DNA of 64,000 nt, taken from Agelaius tricolor. Taxonomy: Eukaryota; Chordata; Aves; Passeriformes; Icteridae. Location of the stretch: positions 95,403,381 to 95,467,380 of the forward strand of contig JALJCS010000001.1 in NCBI GenBank assembly GCA_023055355.1. The letters are read 5' to 3'. Shown piece after piece: positions 28,701 to 40,028 of this stretch (positions are counted from its first letter, which is position 1; each line of letters starts with the position of its first letter). The notes beneath the pieces are model-generated. The model did no database searches. It was not told the origin of the DNA and saw only the letters and a list, made by a program, of their open reading frames with translations. The position numbers were made by a program, and so were the translations under genes.

Positions 28701-30214
28701 ATTGATGTCAGAGTGCCATATTTTTTGTAGTATTCATAGCATATCTAGATCTTCTATATACTTGGAAATTATATCTCATTCATGAGAAATGTTATTTCCT
28801 TTATGGAATGGAAATTGGAGCATGGTGGGGTTAATTTTATGTGTGAAGCATAAGAAAGAGGTTCATGATCCATGGGTCTCTAGTGTCTTGGTCCAGACTT
28901 ACTAATAGGGCCAAATGATAAGAGAAGAAAGAGGAAAAGAAATGCTTTTCCTGTTATTGCCCTTTCATTAGTCACTTTTTTTCCCCTCCTAAAGCACTTC
29001 TAACGGATCACAAAATAAGTTCTGGTTACAAAAGGAACATGGCAGCTTGGTGGCTAGTTGGATCAGTCTGTGGTTTCTGCTTGCTGCTGGGCTTCAGGCC
29101 ATGTGAAAAATATTATACAGTTGATGTTGGCTGAGACAAAAACTCTATGACTGGGTGCAGCAAACCCAAACCAGTGGGTTTAGCCATTGTGAGGCATTGC
29201 TGAAGCATGTAGAACATATTCCAACATGCAGAGTCATGCACATAACTTGACCCCTTGCCCTGGTGTCTCTGTGCTGACTGGATCATGACACTGTAATTCT
29301 CTATGCTGCAGTAACTGCCCCACGGCTTGATAATATCAAGCAAAGCACTCTTTCAGTGTGAAAAGACAAGACAGGGTATCCCAGACCATAATAATTCTGA
29401 AAACATCAAGCAGAGTGGAGTTAATACTTCTCAGGGTCTTGCCATGGGAATTTTGCTGGCTGTGGCCCAGACTACAGATAATTAATTATGTCAGTGAAAG
29501 GCTCTGGTGGCCTGTTTTCTTCAGAAAAAAAGTGACATCATCCATGGAGCGCTTTGGCAATAAAGCAGAACAAAGCTGTGTGGGCAGGAAATAACAGACA
29601 GATGTCTTCTAGTGCTCATTTGATCTGTTTCAAGGCTTGCTGGAAGAAGTAATACATTGCTCAGTGCTGCTTCTCCTCAGCTCTGCAATCTTTAGCAGGG
29701 ACTTTTTCAAACATAGGAGGCCAAATTAATTTCTGATGTAATTCTTCTGGAGCCACTTCAGAAGATTTATGCAGTGGCTGAGCTAGTCTATCATGTGCCT
29801 CTTCTCCAGTATTGATTTTAGAAGAGCTTTCTGAGCTATCACAAGATAAAGCACAACAAAATTAAATACAGTGTAGAGCTCCAAAGGCATCATACAAGGC
29901 CAGAAAGTTCTGCATGGTGTGGAGAAGACAGGGCAGTTCTGTTCAATATCCTCAGGGTCATGAGGGATCATTTGTATTTCTGGATATATATTTCACTTAC
30001 CTTTTGTACAAAATCAACAATGGTCACTTTTCATCACTGAAGTAATTTCTACCTCCAGAGTACATCATGTACCTAGACTTGAATACAGAAAATGCTAATG
30101 AAATTCCCAGTTTCAAGTATTAGGAAATTAGGCTAAGATGAAAGGTGTAAATAAAACTTTGCTGTACAAAAAGTCTTCCTTGCAAAACAACCCCGATGTA
30201 TTCCTATTGCTGGT

Positions 30215-30737
30215 ACAGCCTTACTTTGACTCGAGTGTGTAGTTGTGGTGCCACAATATTAAAAGATATAAAGCTATTAGAGCATGTCCAAAAGACAGCT
30301 GTGAAGATGGTGAAGGGTTTAGAGGGGAAACCATAGAGCAGCTGGAGTCCCTTGGTTTGTTCAGCCTGGAGGAGACTGAGGGGAGACCTCACTGCAGTTA
30401 CAGCTCCTTGTGAGGGGGAGAGGAGGGGCAGGCACTGATCTCTGCTCTGTGGTGACAGTGACAGGACCCAAGGGAATGGCCTGAAGCTGTGTCAGGGGAG
30501 GTTTAGGTTGGATATCAGGAAAAGGTTTTTTCACCCAGAGGGTGTTTGGGCACTGGAACAGGCTCCCCAGGGAAATGGCCACAGCACCAGCCTGACAGAG
30601 TTCAAGAAGTGTTTGGACAGTGCTCTCAGGCACCTGGTGTGACTCTTGGGGCTGTCCTGTGCAGGGCCAGGATTTGGATTTGATATTCTCTGTGAGCCCC
30701 TTCCAACTCAGGACTTCTATGATTCTATGATTTTATG
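30215..30737 (+). mobile_element. CR1 LINE, 5'-truncated 3' end, plus orientation
   Basis: The sequence matches the familiar 3' end of avian CR1 elements. It runs from a ctcgagtgtg segment through a tattagagcatgtccaaa-like segment, a ggaatggcctgaagctgtgt segment and a gataaa-free reverse-transcriptase C-terminal region (translated pieces such as FRLDIRKRFF and GHWNRLPRE) to the terminal repeats ttctatg/attctatg/attttatg at 30715-30737. It is about 0.5 kb long, so nearly all of the endonuclease and reverse transcriptase is missing, and the reading frame is broken by stops and indels. It is an old, immobile fossil in FILIP1 intron 2. The 3' end is well defined. The 5' edge is approximate because divergence rises there. 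Confidence 0.93.
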
Positions 30738-30759
30738 TAATTAGCCAGCATTTTGCATG

Positions 30760-30784
30760 GCTAGCATCACTGAGTGATGCTAGC
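30760..30784. repeat. Perfect 12-bp inverted repeat with 1-nt centre
   Basis: The arms gctagcatcact (30760-30771) and agtgatgctagc (30773-30784) are exact reverse complements separated by one G. The palindrome starts 23 bp after the last CR1 octamer. It is too short and isolated to be called a transposon terminus. It may be a chance palindrome or a small templated insertion. Confidence 0.85.
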
Positions 30785-33700
30785 TACTTCAGATATCTGG
30801 TACAGGAGAAAAAAAATATTTACTCAGTTTTTGCACAAAGATCTTTGTGTGATGCAATATGCAATAGAGCATCTAACCTCCCTGCTTTGAAACACACATT
30901 GTACAATAGAAGGGCTAGAGAGAGCAATCAGGCCTCTAACAAAAGTGTCATTCCAGCTGTCAGGAGTAGTATTTATTACATTCTGTATACATATTTATAG
31001 TATTATGAGACAAAATTAAGAAAATACACTTTCCTTCTAATTATTTTTGTTTCCTCCTAAGATAAGAATGAAGGGAAGTTATTTGTCTTAAACAGGGACT
31101 AGTGCATTAGTGTTAGAAAAGATTTTCAGATACAGGTGTTTGAATGCCCCTGCTTGAAGGTAATTTTCTTTCATTAAAATATGATATCCACTTTCTGAGG
31201 TCTCTAATGGAACTTTTCAGAAATGAGGCTATTCCTGCCCTGATAGCAGCACATCATGTTCTGGATAGCAGGGAAAGCAGTGTGAGAACATTCTCCTGAT
31301 CTCCCTCTGGATGCTTTGAGTGTGATGTTTATTAACTCTAGGTGAAATATTTGTAAAGCCTACTGGCATTTAGGAAATCAGTCACTGGTAAGACCCCAAC
31401 ATTACATGGATAACCTGTGACCTTATCTAGTTTCGGATGCTGAAGAGAGCAGCTGTTGTGCTATAAATAACCTGAACTGTGTGCAATGCAAGGAACAACA
31501 ACACAAGTAGAAGTAAAGGTTCCTGTCTGTGGTTTCATAGTTAATTTTTTGTCATTAATCTCTGGCAAGAAAAATACAACTTCATAAATGTTAAACATCT
31601 GCTACTTAGTGTACTTCCTTGTGTAGGTATAATAAAGTGTCTTCATAACCAGAAAAGAAATATTCAAAAGCTGGAAATATCAGGTTGCTAAAATATTACA
31701 TAATTGCATTTCTTGTAAACGCTACTCCTGCTCCTGAATTTTCAAAATTTCTTTCATCTAATTAAGAGGATTGTTGGAATGTAACTGAAATATTGAGATT
31801 TCTCTAAAGTAGTTAGATGACTCCAGATGTGGAGCTATGAAGGTAATAGGTACCAGAAACTGATTTTGAGAGATACAAATTATGAATTTGCAGGAAGGCT
31901 ACTTAGGAAAAAAAAATCAGCAGAAGAGTTTAGGACATGTACTGGCAAATGATCTTGAGCTAGGTTTTACACCTAGCTGACAGTGATTTCTTTGACTCCA
32001 TTCAACCCATCTTGAATTCAATTGAATTTTTCTCCCGATTTACTAGATGCCTTATATGAAACGAGTTTGATCAGTTCAGTCCCATTTCCCAGGTGACAAA
32101 TGGCCTGAGGCAAAAATTCCCCGTTTAGTGGGTGCTGAGTTTTGTCAGCAGGCTCATGGGAGAGGCCAAAGACTGTGGGAATGGGGAGAGAGGGCTGTAG
32201 TAAATTGGCAGGGCAGGGCATGAGGAAGAGGCACGTCTGAACGCCTAGCTCATGTAACAGTCTTTCCATTGACCAAGAATCTGGTTGCTAGGCTGCCAGA
32301 CCCCTTTTACAAGCAGCAGAGTCATGCTATTGTTTCCTAAATGGTTTCAATTTTATGCAGGAACCTCTTTACATCCTTTCTATATCTTTTAAATATTTTA
32401 CTAGGCATGTAGTAAAGCGAGGTTTGGAACATGGCCCCCTGCTCCGCTCAAGTCGGTGAGCAGAACAAAGTCCTCCTCCTTTATTCTGCCAAAAAGTGAG
32501 TGTTTCAGGATGAGGAGTGGGCTCACATCAGCCTTCCATCTGGGCAAGCAGCAAGCAGTGTGCACTCATGAGAGAAGGGGAGCATTGTCTTGGATTTCTC
32601 AGGTAGTAACACAGAGCCCATCTCTTTGGTAAGTGCACTCATGAGTGGGGAATAGAGGGGAGGGAAAGGAGAGCAGACAAAACTTTGTGGGACAGCAGTG
32701 CTCCACAGCACCTCAGGCCATCCATGGCGTGCTCAGGAACTGAGGTCATCAGCCTTTAGATTTTGGCATCTCCAGTAAGCATAAAACAAGCTTAGACATA
32801 GTTCAGCTTTGCAGTTCTTCTATCAGCAGGAGCAACAGAAGGTGTTAAATGAGTACATCTTTAATCTGTCTTTATTACTTCTACTGCTTAGAGAATCTGG
32901 TACTTGGGACACTTCATTAATGGAAAAGTATTTTCAAGAACTCACAACCTTAACAATATAGACAGAAAGGTAGCTCAGTGTTTTCTCTAAGACAACTGAA
33001 GTAATGAAAAACTAATAAAAATAAATTTTTTAAATTCCATATTTCAACTTTAAAGAGGTTTTCTGACTAATTGCAGTCTTCTGGACTTTTGCAAATGAGT
33101 TTCATTGTGTTACAAGCTGTTGCAATATCCAGTCAAGCCTGGATGCTCTTTCTCATCACAGCACCAACAAAACAAAACAAAAGCAGGACTTGAGAGATGA
33201 TTTTCCTGTGCCAAACATCATGTTCCTTCTACCAAAACAGCTAAAAACTGTTCTGTGAGATTTGTACACAACTTTACTCACAGTTTGAAATATCTTCCTT
33301 GGGTTTGTCTCCTAGCTTATGATTTTCACAAAACAGGATTGTGCTTTGGGGCAAGAGAGGCACCAGCAGTAGATGTCCATCAGTAGAAACAGCTTGCCAG
33401 AAAACTCCCTCTTCTTAGCCAGGGACCCCCACTTTGAGCCTCTCATGCTCAAAGGTATGCTACTTCAAAATTCACAGGTATGGATTTTGAAGTAGCCCCA
33501 GCACTCCCCAGCAGGATTATTCTGACTTGTTTTCTGAAAATGGTCTGTTTCCTGCAGATCACTGTACATTGGAAGAAAATACCTCTATCTGACCTCTCTT
33601 CTAGTTGTTTCAGGGGAAAATTGGTCATCTGGAGAAATATGAAATCACAGGATACACAGGCATGCTGTTTCAGCTCCTTCCCTCTGTATCATCCTGAGGA

Positions 33701-36700
33701 GTTTCAGAGAGACTAACTGGAATTCACAAACCCTGAGGCTGATGGATGTTGCCTGGATGTCTCTCTGACCTAGGTTAGCCACCCTTCAGAATCTCCCCGT
33801 GATGGAGCTTGTTTCTGACCAAATAAAAGCAAATTTGTCTCCTGTTTATTATTAGCATTAGGTTCCCTTTTTAGTCCAATGCTTCCTAGCAACCTGTGGG
33901 TCTGTTTGTAATTTGTTTTTCACAAGCTGTTATCACAACTGAAACAAAGTCCTTGGTGAATTAACCGATACCCTTGGAAAGATAAGGATAGGAGAAATGG
34001 CTGAGCCCAGAAAAGGCAAAAGGCAGCCTGCCCCATTAATGCCATCCAAATCTGAGGGGCAGCAGAGTGTGGGGTACCCAAGAAGGGTACAGGACAGGGC
34101 ATGGTGCCACCCAGCCTGATTGTGGGCTAGGTACCCTCCCATGGGCTGCAGCAAGGGCTGTTCAGTGCTGACTGTCCTGCCCTGCTCCCTTGGAGCCAGG
34201 CACGTCACTGCTTCCCTTTAAAGATGAAGCAATGAATGGGTTTTTTCTTCAAAGTTCTGAACTGAGCTTGGGCACCCATCTTCCTTCTTGGGGTGTCAGT
34301 TCCTCCATTCAGCATTATCCATTTCTCTGGCTTTTGGGGGACCCAAACCTGCAGCATCCAGAAGCCTTTTTCAGTTAGCAGGGACTCTTAGCTGTTTCAG
34401 GAACTCTTATTCCTACTCCCTTGTGCTAAAGTTGCTCCATTTTAACAGTGAGTGATGACAGACTAATGAGGCCTGAAGGAAAATCAGGCAGTGCACAACT
34501 GAAGAGGGGCTGGGGCACTTGCTGGGCAGAGCAGCTGCCTGCACAGCTATTTCTGTATCAAATAACCACTGCAGGGAATGGAGTCCAGCTTTTTGCTCTG
34601 CTTATTCACAGTGTTAAATCCTCAATCCTGAGCTATCTCTGTCTGCTCTGCCCAGCCCTGCCAGTGTTTAATTATGCCATCCAGGGCCCAACAGCTCCAA
34701 CGTGAGAGAATGAACTCATCCTCCTCCCCTCCCAAACAGGGTCTGAGGTGTGCCTGACCCTGAGGAAAGGGCTGTGTGGGGCATGAAGCTTTGTGTGCTC
34801 AGAATCAAAACAAAACAATGTTTCAACATGATTGGTTGTGTCCCTCGGTGCACAGGGTAGAAGGGAGCTGCTCCCCCATCCCCATCCCTATGTGTGGGTG
34901 CTCCCTTTGCACAGTGCTCTCCCTGAGCATGCCTGTGGCACAGGGTCCCTGCTGGAAGCACACAGCAGGATACCAAATTAGTTCATTGGGACAGGGTGAA
35001 CCTCATGGCCTCAGAACTGCCTCTTCCTAAAAGGGCTTAAGACAACACATCATAAAATCTGGACATTTAGGAATCCCTCCATACTCCCATGCTATCCTAC
35101 TGGACTTTTTAAAGGCTTTTTCTTCGATATAGAAGCATTGGCCTCCTCATGGTGATGAAGACACTAAGACATCTGTTATTTCTACAGGGATAGAGAAAAG
35201 TAATACATTCACAAACCTGTCAAGAACCTGCCTAAAATAACACTTTTCCTGTATTGAGAATGGCACAGTCTTAGGATGTGATGTAGTGAGGTGTACATGC
35301 TCTTCTGCCTTTCTTTGGGACTAGCTCACATAATTCACTTAGTTGTAACATCCATGAGTGATGGATGTTTTCCTGCTCTCATTTTGGAATAAGATTAATA
35401 CCATTCCAATTTGCATTTTGTACCTTGCAGACAAGTATTTTACTTCAGGTTACAAAATGTTATGCATAATGTTACATATATTGGGCTAGTTCTTAATTAG
35501 ATGGCATGATCTTTGCCTGAAGTTCATTACTTATTTTCATGACAGACTGTTTTAAATAAAAAAAATAAATTAAAGGATCTTTGCCATTTCCCAAAATTAT
35601 TTTCTTGCTCATTTTAAAATCAAGTAATTTTGTTGAGCTGTGGTGCCTCTGTGGTTCTGGGTAAAGATTTAAGATTTGCTACAGGGATGAATTGAATGCT
35701 GTTATGAACAGCATGGAAAAGCATGAAGAGTTGGTCAGTTCATAAATTTTAAAATAGTTATTGCTTACATAGGGGCAGGATTTGTAAAGAATTTTTTCCT
35801 AAAATGTCTGAACCTTTCCTTAGTGCTTAATTTACTTCCCAAGCTCACATGGGTTGTCAGAAAGGCAGGCAAGAGAAAAATGCCCATACTCTTCTACTCC
35901 CCCATCCATTTGCACTTGTGGGAAAGATGTTCTCTAGGGAAATCCAGGAGCTCCCCTTTGCCCACCAAAAACCTGTAGTTTTTACAGTCCCTCCCTGGAC
36001 TATGGCCTCATAAACATCATAAACATGCCTTGAAAGACAAGCAGGTGCCCTGCCCCCATTTTACAGATGGCTTAACAGGTGTTGGCAAGTATCATTAAAA
36101 GCAGAGCCCTGGCTTAAGTGTTTGTCCACAGCACAGCCCTAAAGTGCTCGTTGTTCATAGCCAGGTGGCCCTGCAGAGCTGTCTGGTCATGCCCAGATGT
36201 TTGCTCATGCTGGGAGCTTCCACCGGGGCAGGGAGCTCCAGGCTGCCCTTGGCCACAGGTGCACCCCTGCTCCCAGCCCCTGCTCCAGCAGCACAGCCAT
36301 CCTCCACGGCTGGGAGGATTTGCTCAGACTTCCCACGTCTCATTAGCTGGGGTCTGCAAGGTATAGGGTTTTGTTGAAAAAAAAAAGAAAAAAATGAAAA
36401 ATTATTTTAAAGGTTACTTGAAAAGAGTATTTAGTCACAAATTCAGTTAGGGAGTGACTAGGAAGTAACTGTCAGAGAAATATTAGTTCAGCTCACTTGT
36501 GCTGCTTGTTCTTCTCATTTTCTTATCCCTTCAGGGAACACCATAGGCAACAACTAAGATTCAGTGTATGAAGAATAATGATGTTCTCTGGCTATAGTTG
36601 CAACTCAGATAAAAATTCATAGCATTCAAATGTAATGTCATGCAGGAACAGAATAATTCATCCCTTAAAGTACAATATTTGTATTGGACTGATCATGTTT

Positions 36701-36864
36701 AATCTGAGATCTCCCAACATTTTTATATTTGCATTGACAGACTGTCATTTTTCTAATTATTTTATTTTTGTGTATGCAGTCTGTACATATGAAATGCCCC
36801 TCTTTTCCCCATGTTCCCTCTTGGTTAAGAGGTTGACTCATGACAGTGATTTGCAATATTACAG

Positions 36865-37038
36865 GCAAGGGAGGATGTGATCCACATGCTGAAGACAGAG
36901 AAAACCAAACCTGAAGTTTTAGAAGCTCATTACGGGTCTGCAACTCCAGAGAACGTGCTTCGGGTGCTGCACAGGGATGCCATCCTTGCCCAAGAAAAGT
37001 CCGTAGGGGAAGACGTCTACGAGAAACCAATTTCAGAG
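36865..37038 (+). CDS. FILIP1: FILIP1 exon 3: residues 92-149
   Basis: The frame continues directly from exon 2 (...GELQ|AREDVIHML...) and encodes 58 residues of the CortBP2-type N-terminal domain, including EVLEAHYGSA and RVLHRDAILAQEKS, which agree with mammalian FILIP1 from memory. The acceptor ATTACAG lies at 36858-36864 and the donor GAG|GTAACA at 37036-37044. Both boundaries are phase 0 and the length is 174 bp, so skipping it would delete 58 residues without a frameshift. The tract before the acceptor (tgacagtgatttgcaatattacag) is poor in consecutive pyrimidines, unusual compared with the tracts of exons 2, 4 and 5. A plausible branch site, ttgac, lies about 30 bp upstream. Confidence 0.96.
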
Positions 37039-39042
37039 GTAACAACTTCTTGCTTGACAACGTTATGTATGTGCAGGGGGAAGCCTAACCAGAAGTGAGA
37101 CTCCATATATTTTGGATGTATGCAAAGCATGCAAGAGGATAACACAGAATTTGTACACTGAAAATAAAATCTTGTTCACTCATATGCAGAATAATTTGTA
37201 AGTGAAGTCACTGGATTTGAACACAAACCACAAAGAGGTTGTGTGCTTCCAAGAGCTGGTGCTGATAAGCAAGACCAAAATCTTTGGGTGCTAAATTTCT
37301 AGTTTTTTAATTCCTTTCAATTATAGGCTTCAACCTCTACTGCTCACAGCACTGGTAACTACTCCTTGATTTTCTTTGCATACTAGAACACTATCATGAG
37401 GGTAGTTAAGAAAAGAAGACCTTTGGAGATTGACTTTGACCATATTTATGGGATCATAAATCCATATTCATTTTACATCACTTAAACTCTAGGACTGCAA
37501 AGTCAGTTCAGCCCCTAAAGGAGACTTATAGGACTCCTTGCTTTAAAATTTAAGCAATAAATGAATGTCAAGTAGACCTGAGAATTAGAGTAGACCTGAG
37601 AATGTCTGAGGCCAGAGTGAATGCCAAAATAAACAGCCATTGCTCCTGTTCATAGTTTCATAACAGTCCAGGTCATGGGGAAGGAGCATGCAACAACATA
37701 GTTCATCCAATTAGAACATTTAATTTGTTCACCAGGAGTTGTGTCTACCATGGGATATTTCTGTACTGTGTATTCTCATTGAAGCATCTCTTGGATTTTT
37801 TAGGATGTTAGTAAATAAGGAAATCAAACCATAGTATCTGGGAGCATACATAAAATCCTTTCAAACAAGATTAAAAGAGTTTAGCAAGGCTTTTTTCCAA
37901 AGAAGCTGAAAATTTGACAGGGACCTCAATGTAAAACTTTTGTCATGTACAGATTCACAAGGCTTACGTTGAAATAAAGTAGAAAAACTAAGTGCAAAAA
38001 TCTACTCTGAAAAGCTGAATCCAACCTGGCTCTTTTATAAAATGCAATGATTTTTTCACTTTGACTGCTATGGTCAGCTTCTGGAGAGCAAACTGCCATG
38101 GTCCTCCTGCTCTCTTATTTCCCTCAGCTTACTGAGATATGATGTGAAACAACACCAGCCCAGGGCAGCTGGGGCTGAGGAAGATGTTGGGCAAGGGTTG
38201 GGAGTGGGCAGAGCAACCAGACAAGCACCAAGGCCGAGGGCTGCTTTGGCAGGGAGGAGGCTGGAGCTGGTCATCTGCATCCAAGAAATAGCAAAAGGAG
38301 CAACATGAATAGCCATGGTGGATTTGGAGTGCTCTGGCAAGTTTTAGACACACCTTCCTGGTTTTTTTTTCCTTGTTTGTTTGAATAATAGTTGGCATAT
38401 TAAATTAATAAAAAATGCAGAGGACAAAAAGGGTAAAAGGTTGTGAATAAATAAAGAGAATTTCTGTCAAAACACAGGCTGAGGGGAAATTCCTAAGGCT
38501 TATATTTAATTGTATTTGGTAATGTAAAACTGAATCTGAGCAGAATCTAAATAATTTGGGTCTTTTATCTCAGCAGAGTTACAGGTGTGTTAAAGATGTG
38601 TAACTCAAGTTTCAGCCTTCAAATTACACTTTATGCTCTTCATGCAAGTGTCCAGTCCCCATACAGGTGTGTGAATCAGGCTCCCAGGCTCCGAGTTCTG
38701 AGTTACAGCTTTTTCCCAGTGAAATGAAGAAAGCGTGCACAGCACCTCACCACAGGAGAAATACAGCACTGCAACAATATTATTTGTTACCCTAAAGCTA
38801 AGTGAAATTCTGTCCTTTCTGCATCTGAAAGCTGTGCAAATGTTTATTGCTAATATGTCATCCAAATAAATCATTACTTTCACAGGGCAGTTATTCTTAT
38901 TTCTAGTCACTGCTTTATGTAAAACCCAAGACATATAATTACGGGACTTGCATTTACCAAACACAACATTGTTGGTCAATAAATCAGATGAAGTAAGCAA
39001 GGAGACCTTTAAAACAGTCTGTTCTCCTTTCCTACAATCCAG
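37039..39042 (+). other. FILIP1: FILIP1 intron 3
   Basis: This is a 2.0-kb intron with donor GTAACA and acceptor ctcctttcctacaatccag, a good pyrimidine tract. Apart from one 18-bp tandem duplication, I see no features inside it. The antisense open frame 38605-39120 overlaps the acceptor and part of exon 4 on the wrong strand and is a shadow. Confidence 0.93.
37571..37606. repeat. 18-bp tandem duplication, two copies
   Basis: The unit agtagacctgagaattag (37571-37588) is followed at once by agtagacctgagaatgtc, identical over the first 15 bases. It looks like a simple slippage or microhomology duplication in intron 3. Confidence 0.85.
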
Positions 39043-39221
39043 CTGGACAGACTTGAAGAAAAGCAGAAGGAGACGTACCGGCGCATGCTGGAGCAGCTCC
39101 TGCTGGCAGAGAAGTGCCATCGTCGCACCGTCTACGAGCTAGAGAATGAGAAACATAAACACACGGATTACATGAACAAGAGTGATGACTTTACCAACCT
39201 CTTGGAACAGGAGCGGGAGAG
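39043..39221 (+). CDS. FILIP1: FILIP1 exon 4: residues 150-208 and first two bases of codon 209
   Basis: This exon continues the frame from exon 3 (…[15 protein letters not shown]…). It encodes the rest of the helical N-terminal domain, including [20 protein letters not shown] and the run leading to NLLEQERER. The acceptor AG is at 39041-39042. The donor is AG|GTGAGTA at 39220-39228, close to ideal. The exon ends in phase 2 (AG), and the G at 61950 completes an arginine codon. The length of 179 bp is not a multiple of three, so skipping exon 4 alone would break the frame into exon 5. Heptad-like spacing of Leu, Glu, Lys and Arg suggests a continuous helix running into the exon 5 coiled coil. 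Confidence 0.96.
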
Positions 39222-40010
39222 GTGAGTAAAAGACCGACCCCAGTGTACCAGTGCTTGTCCCTTCAGCAGTGGCACAGCCAGGAATTTTCTGTGTTTAAAT
39301 GACACTAAACTTTTGCGTAAAACATCTGTAAGTGTTGGTCCACTCCTGTCATTTGTATACTTGTTACTGTGCAAGTCTGGAGCTGGAAGAATACCACTGA
39401 ATGTTCCTGTAGTGTGAGCTTGACTTAAGAAACAAATTTGATTTAGTCATGGCCATTTTGGGTTCACCTCCAGGTAGCTTTTGATCAGATGTTATTTGTG
39501 TTGGCTAAGTTTGGGACTGGCTTGCTTAGCTAAGTGCTGAGTTTGTGAAGGACAGAGCACTGTTGTCACAGCAGGAGGGCAGGGTAAAGAAAACCACAAC
39601 GCACATTAGGAGACTGGCACACAAGTGGTGGGACTCTGCCCTGCCCTTTGTGTTTAGGCTTGCAAAGTCACAAACCATTTGCATTCTTTTTCGTATTCTG
39701 AAGACGCATGCCTCAGGCAAGTTATCTGGAAGAAAATATTATTGTGCATTACAAAATGTGCCCAGCCTGTGATGGACTATCTGCAGTGTTTATCTCACAG
39801 TCCCATACACCCCACAATTCTTTTTTTTGCGTGTTTATCCTGCTTGTTGGATGAGTAATTTGTTCTCTGTGTCTCTAAGAAAAGAAAGATATCACCTACC
39901 TTAGCTGAAGACTGAGCACTCAGTAACAGCCTGTTTTTCAATATGAAATTTTTTTGCTTATACCAAACTGCTTGAAATCAATCCATGTTGTGTTTCTTTT
40001 TGTGTTTTGC

Positions 40011-40028
40011 TTTTTTTTTTTTTTTTTT
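40011..40028. repeat. Poly(T)18 tract
   Basis: Eighteen T in a row in intron 4, preceded by a T/G-rich stretch. There is no recognisable retroposon body beside it on either strand. Confidence 0.85.

Larger units (their letters stand above)
19730..36864 (+). other. FILIP1: FILIP1 intron 2
   Basis: This is a 17.1-kb intron between phase-0 exons, GTAAAT...ATTACAG. It contains one recognisable interspersed repeat, the CR1 fragment at about 30.2-30.7 kb, with a short perfect palindrome just after it. The remainder is unique, AT-rich intronic sequence. The longest open frames (25525-26058 - and 27454-28008 -) lack recognisable domains and look like compositional artefacts of purine-rich tracts. 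I see no nested gene. Confidence 0.9.

Noticed and set aside
32560..32646. Direct repeats gtgcactcatgag about 73 bp apart
   Set aside because: Only 13 bp, two copies, no array structure; not a CRISPR or a transposon edge.
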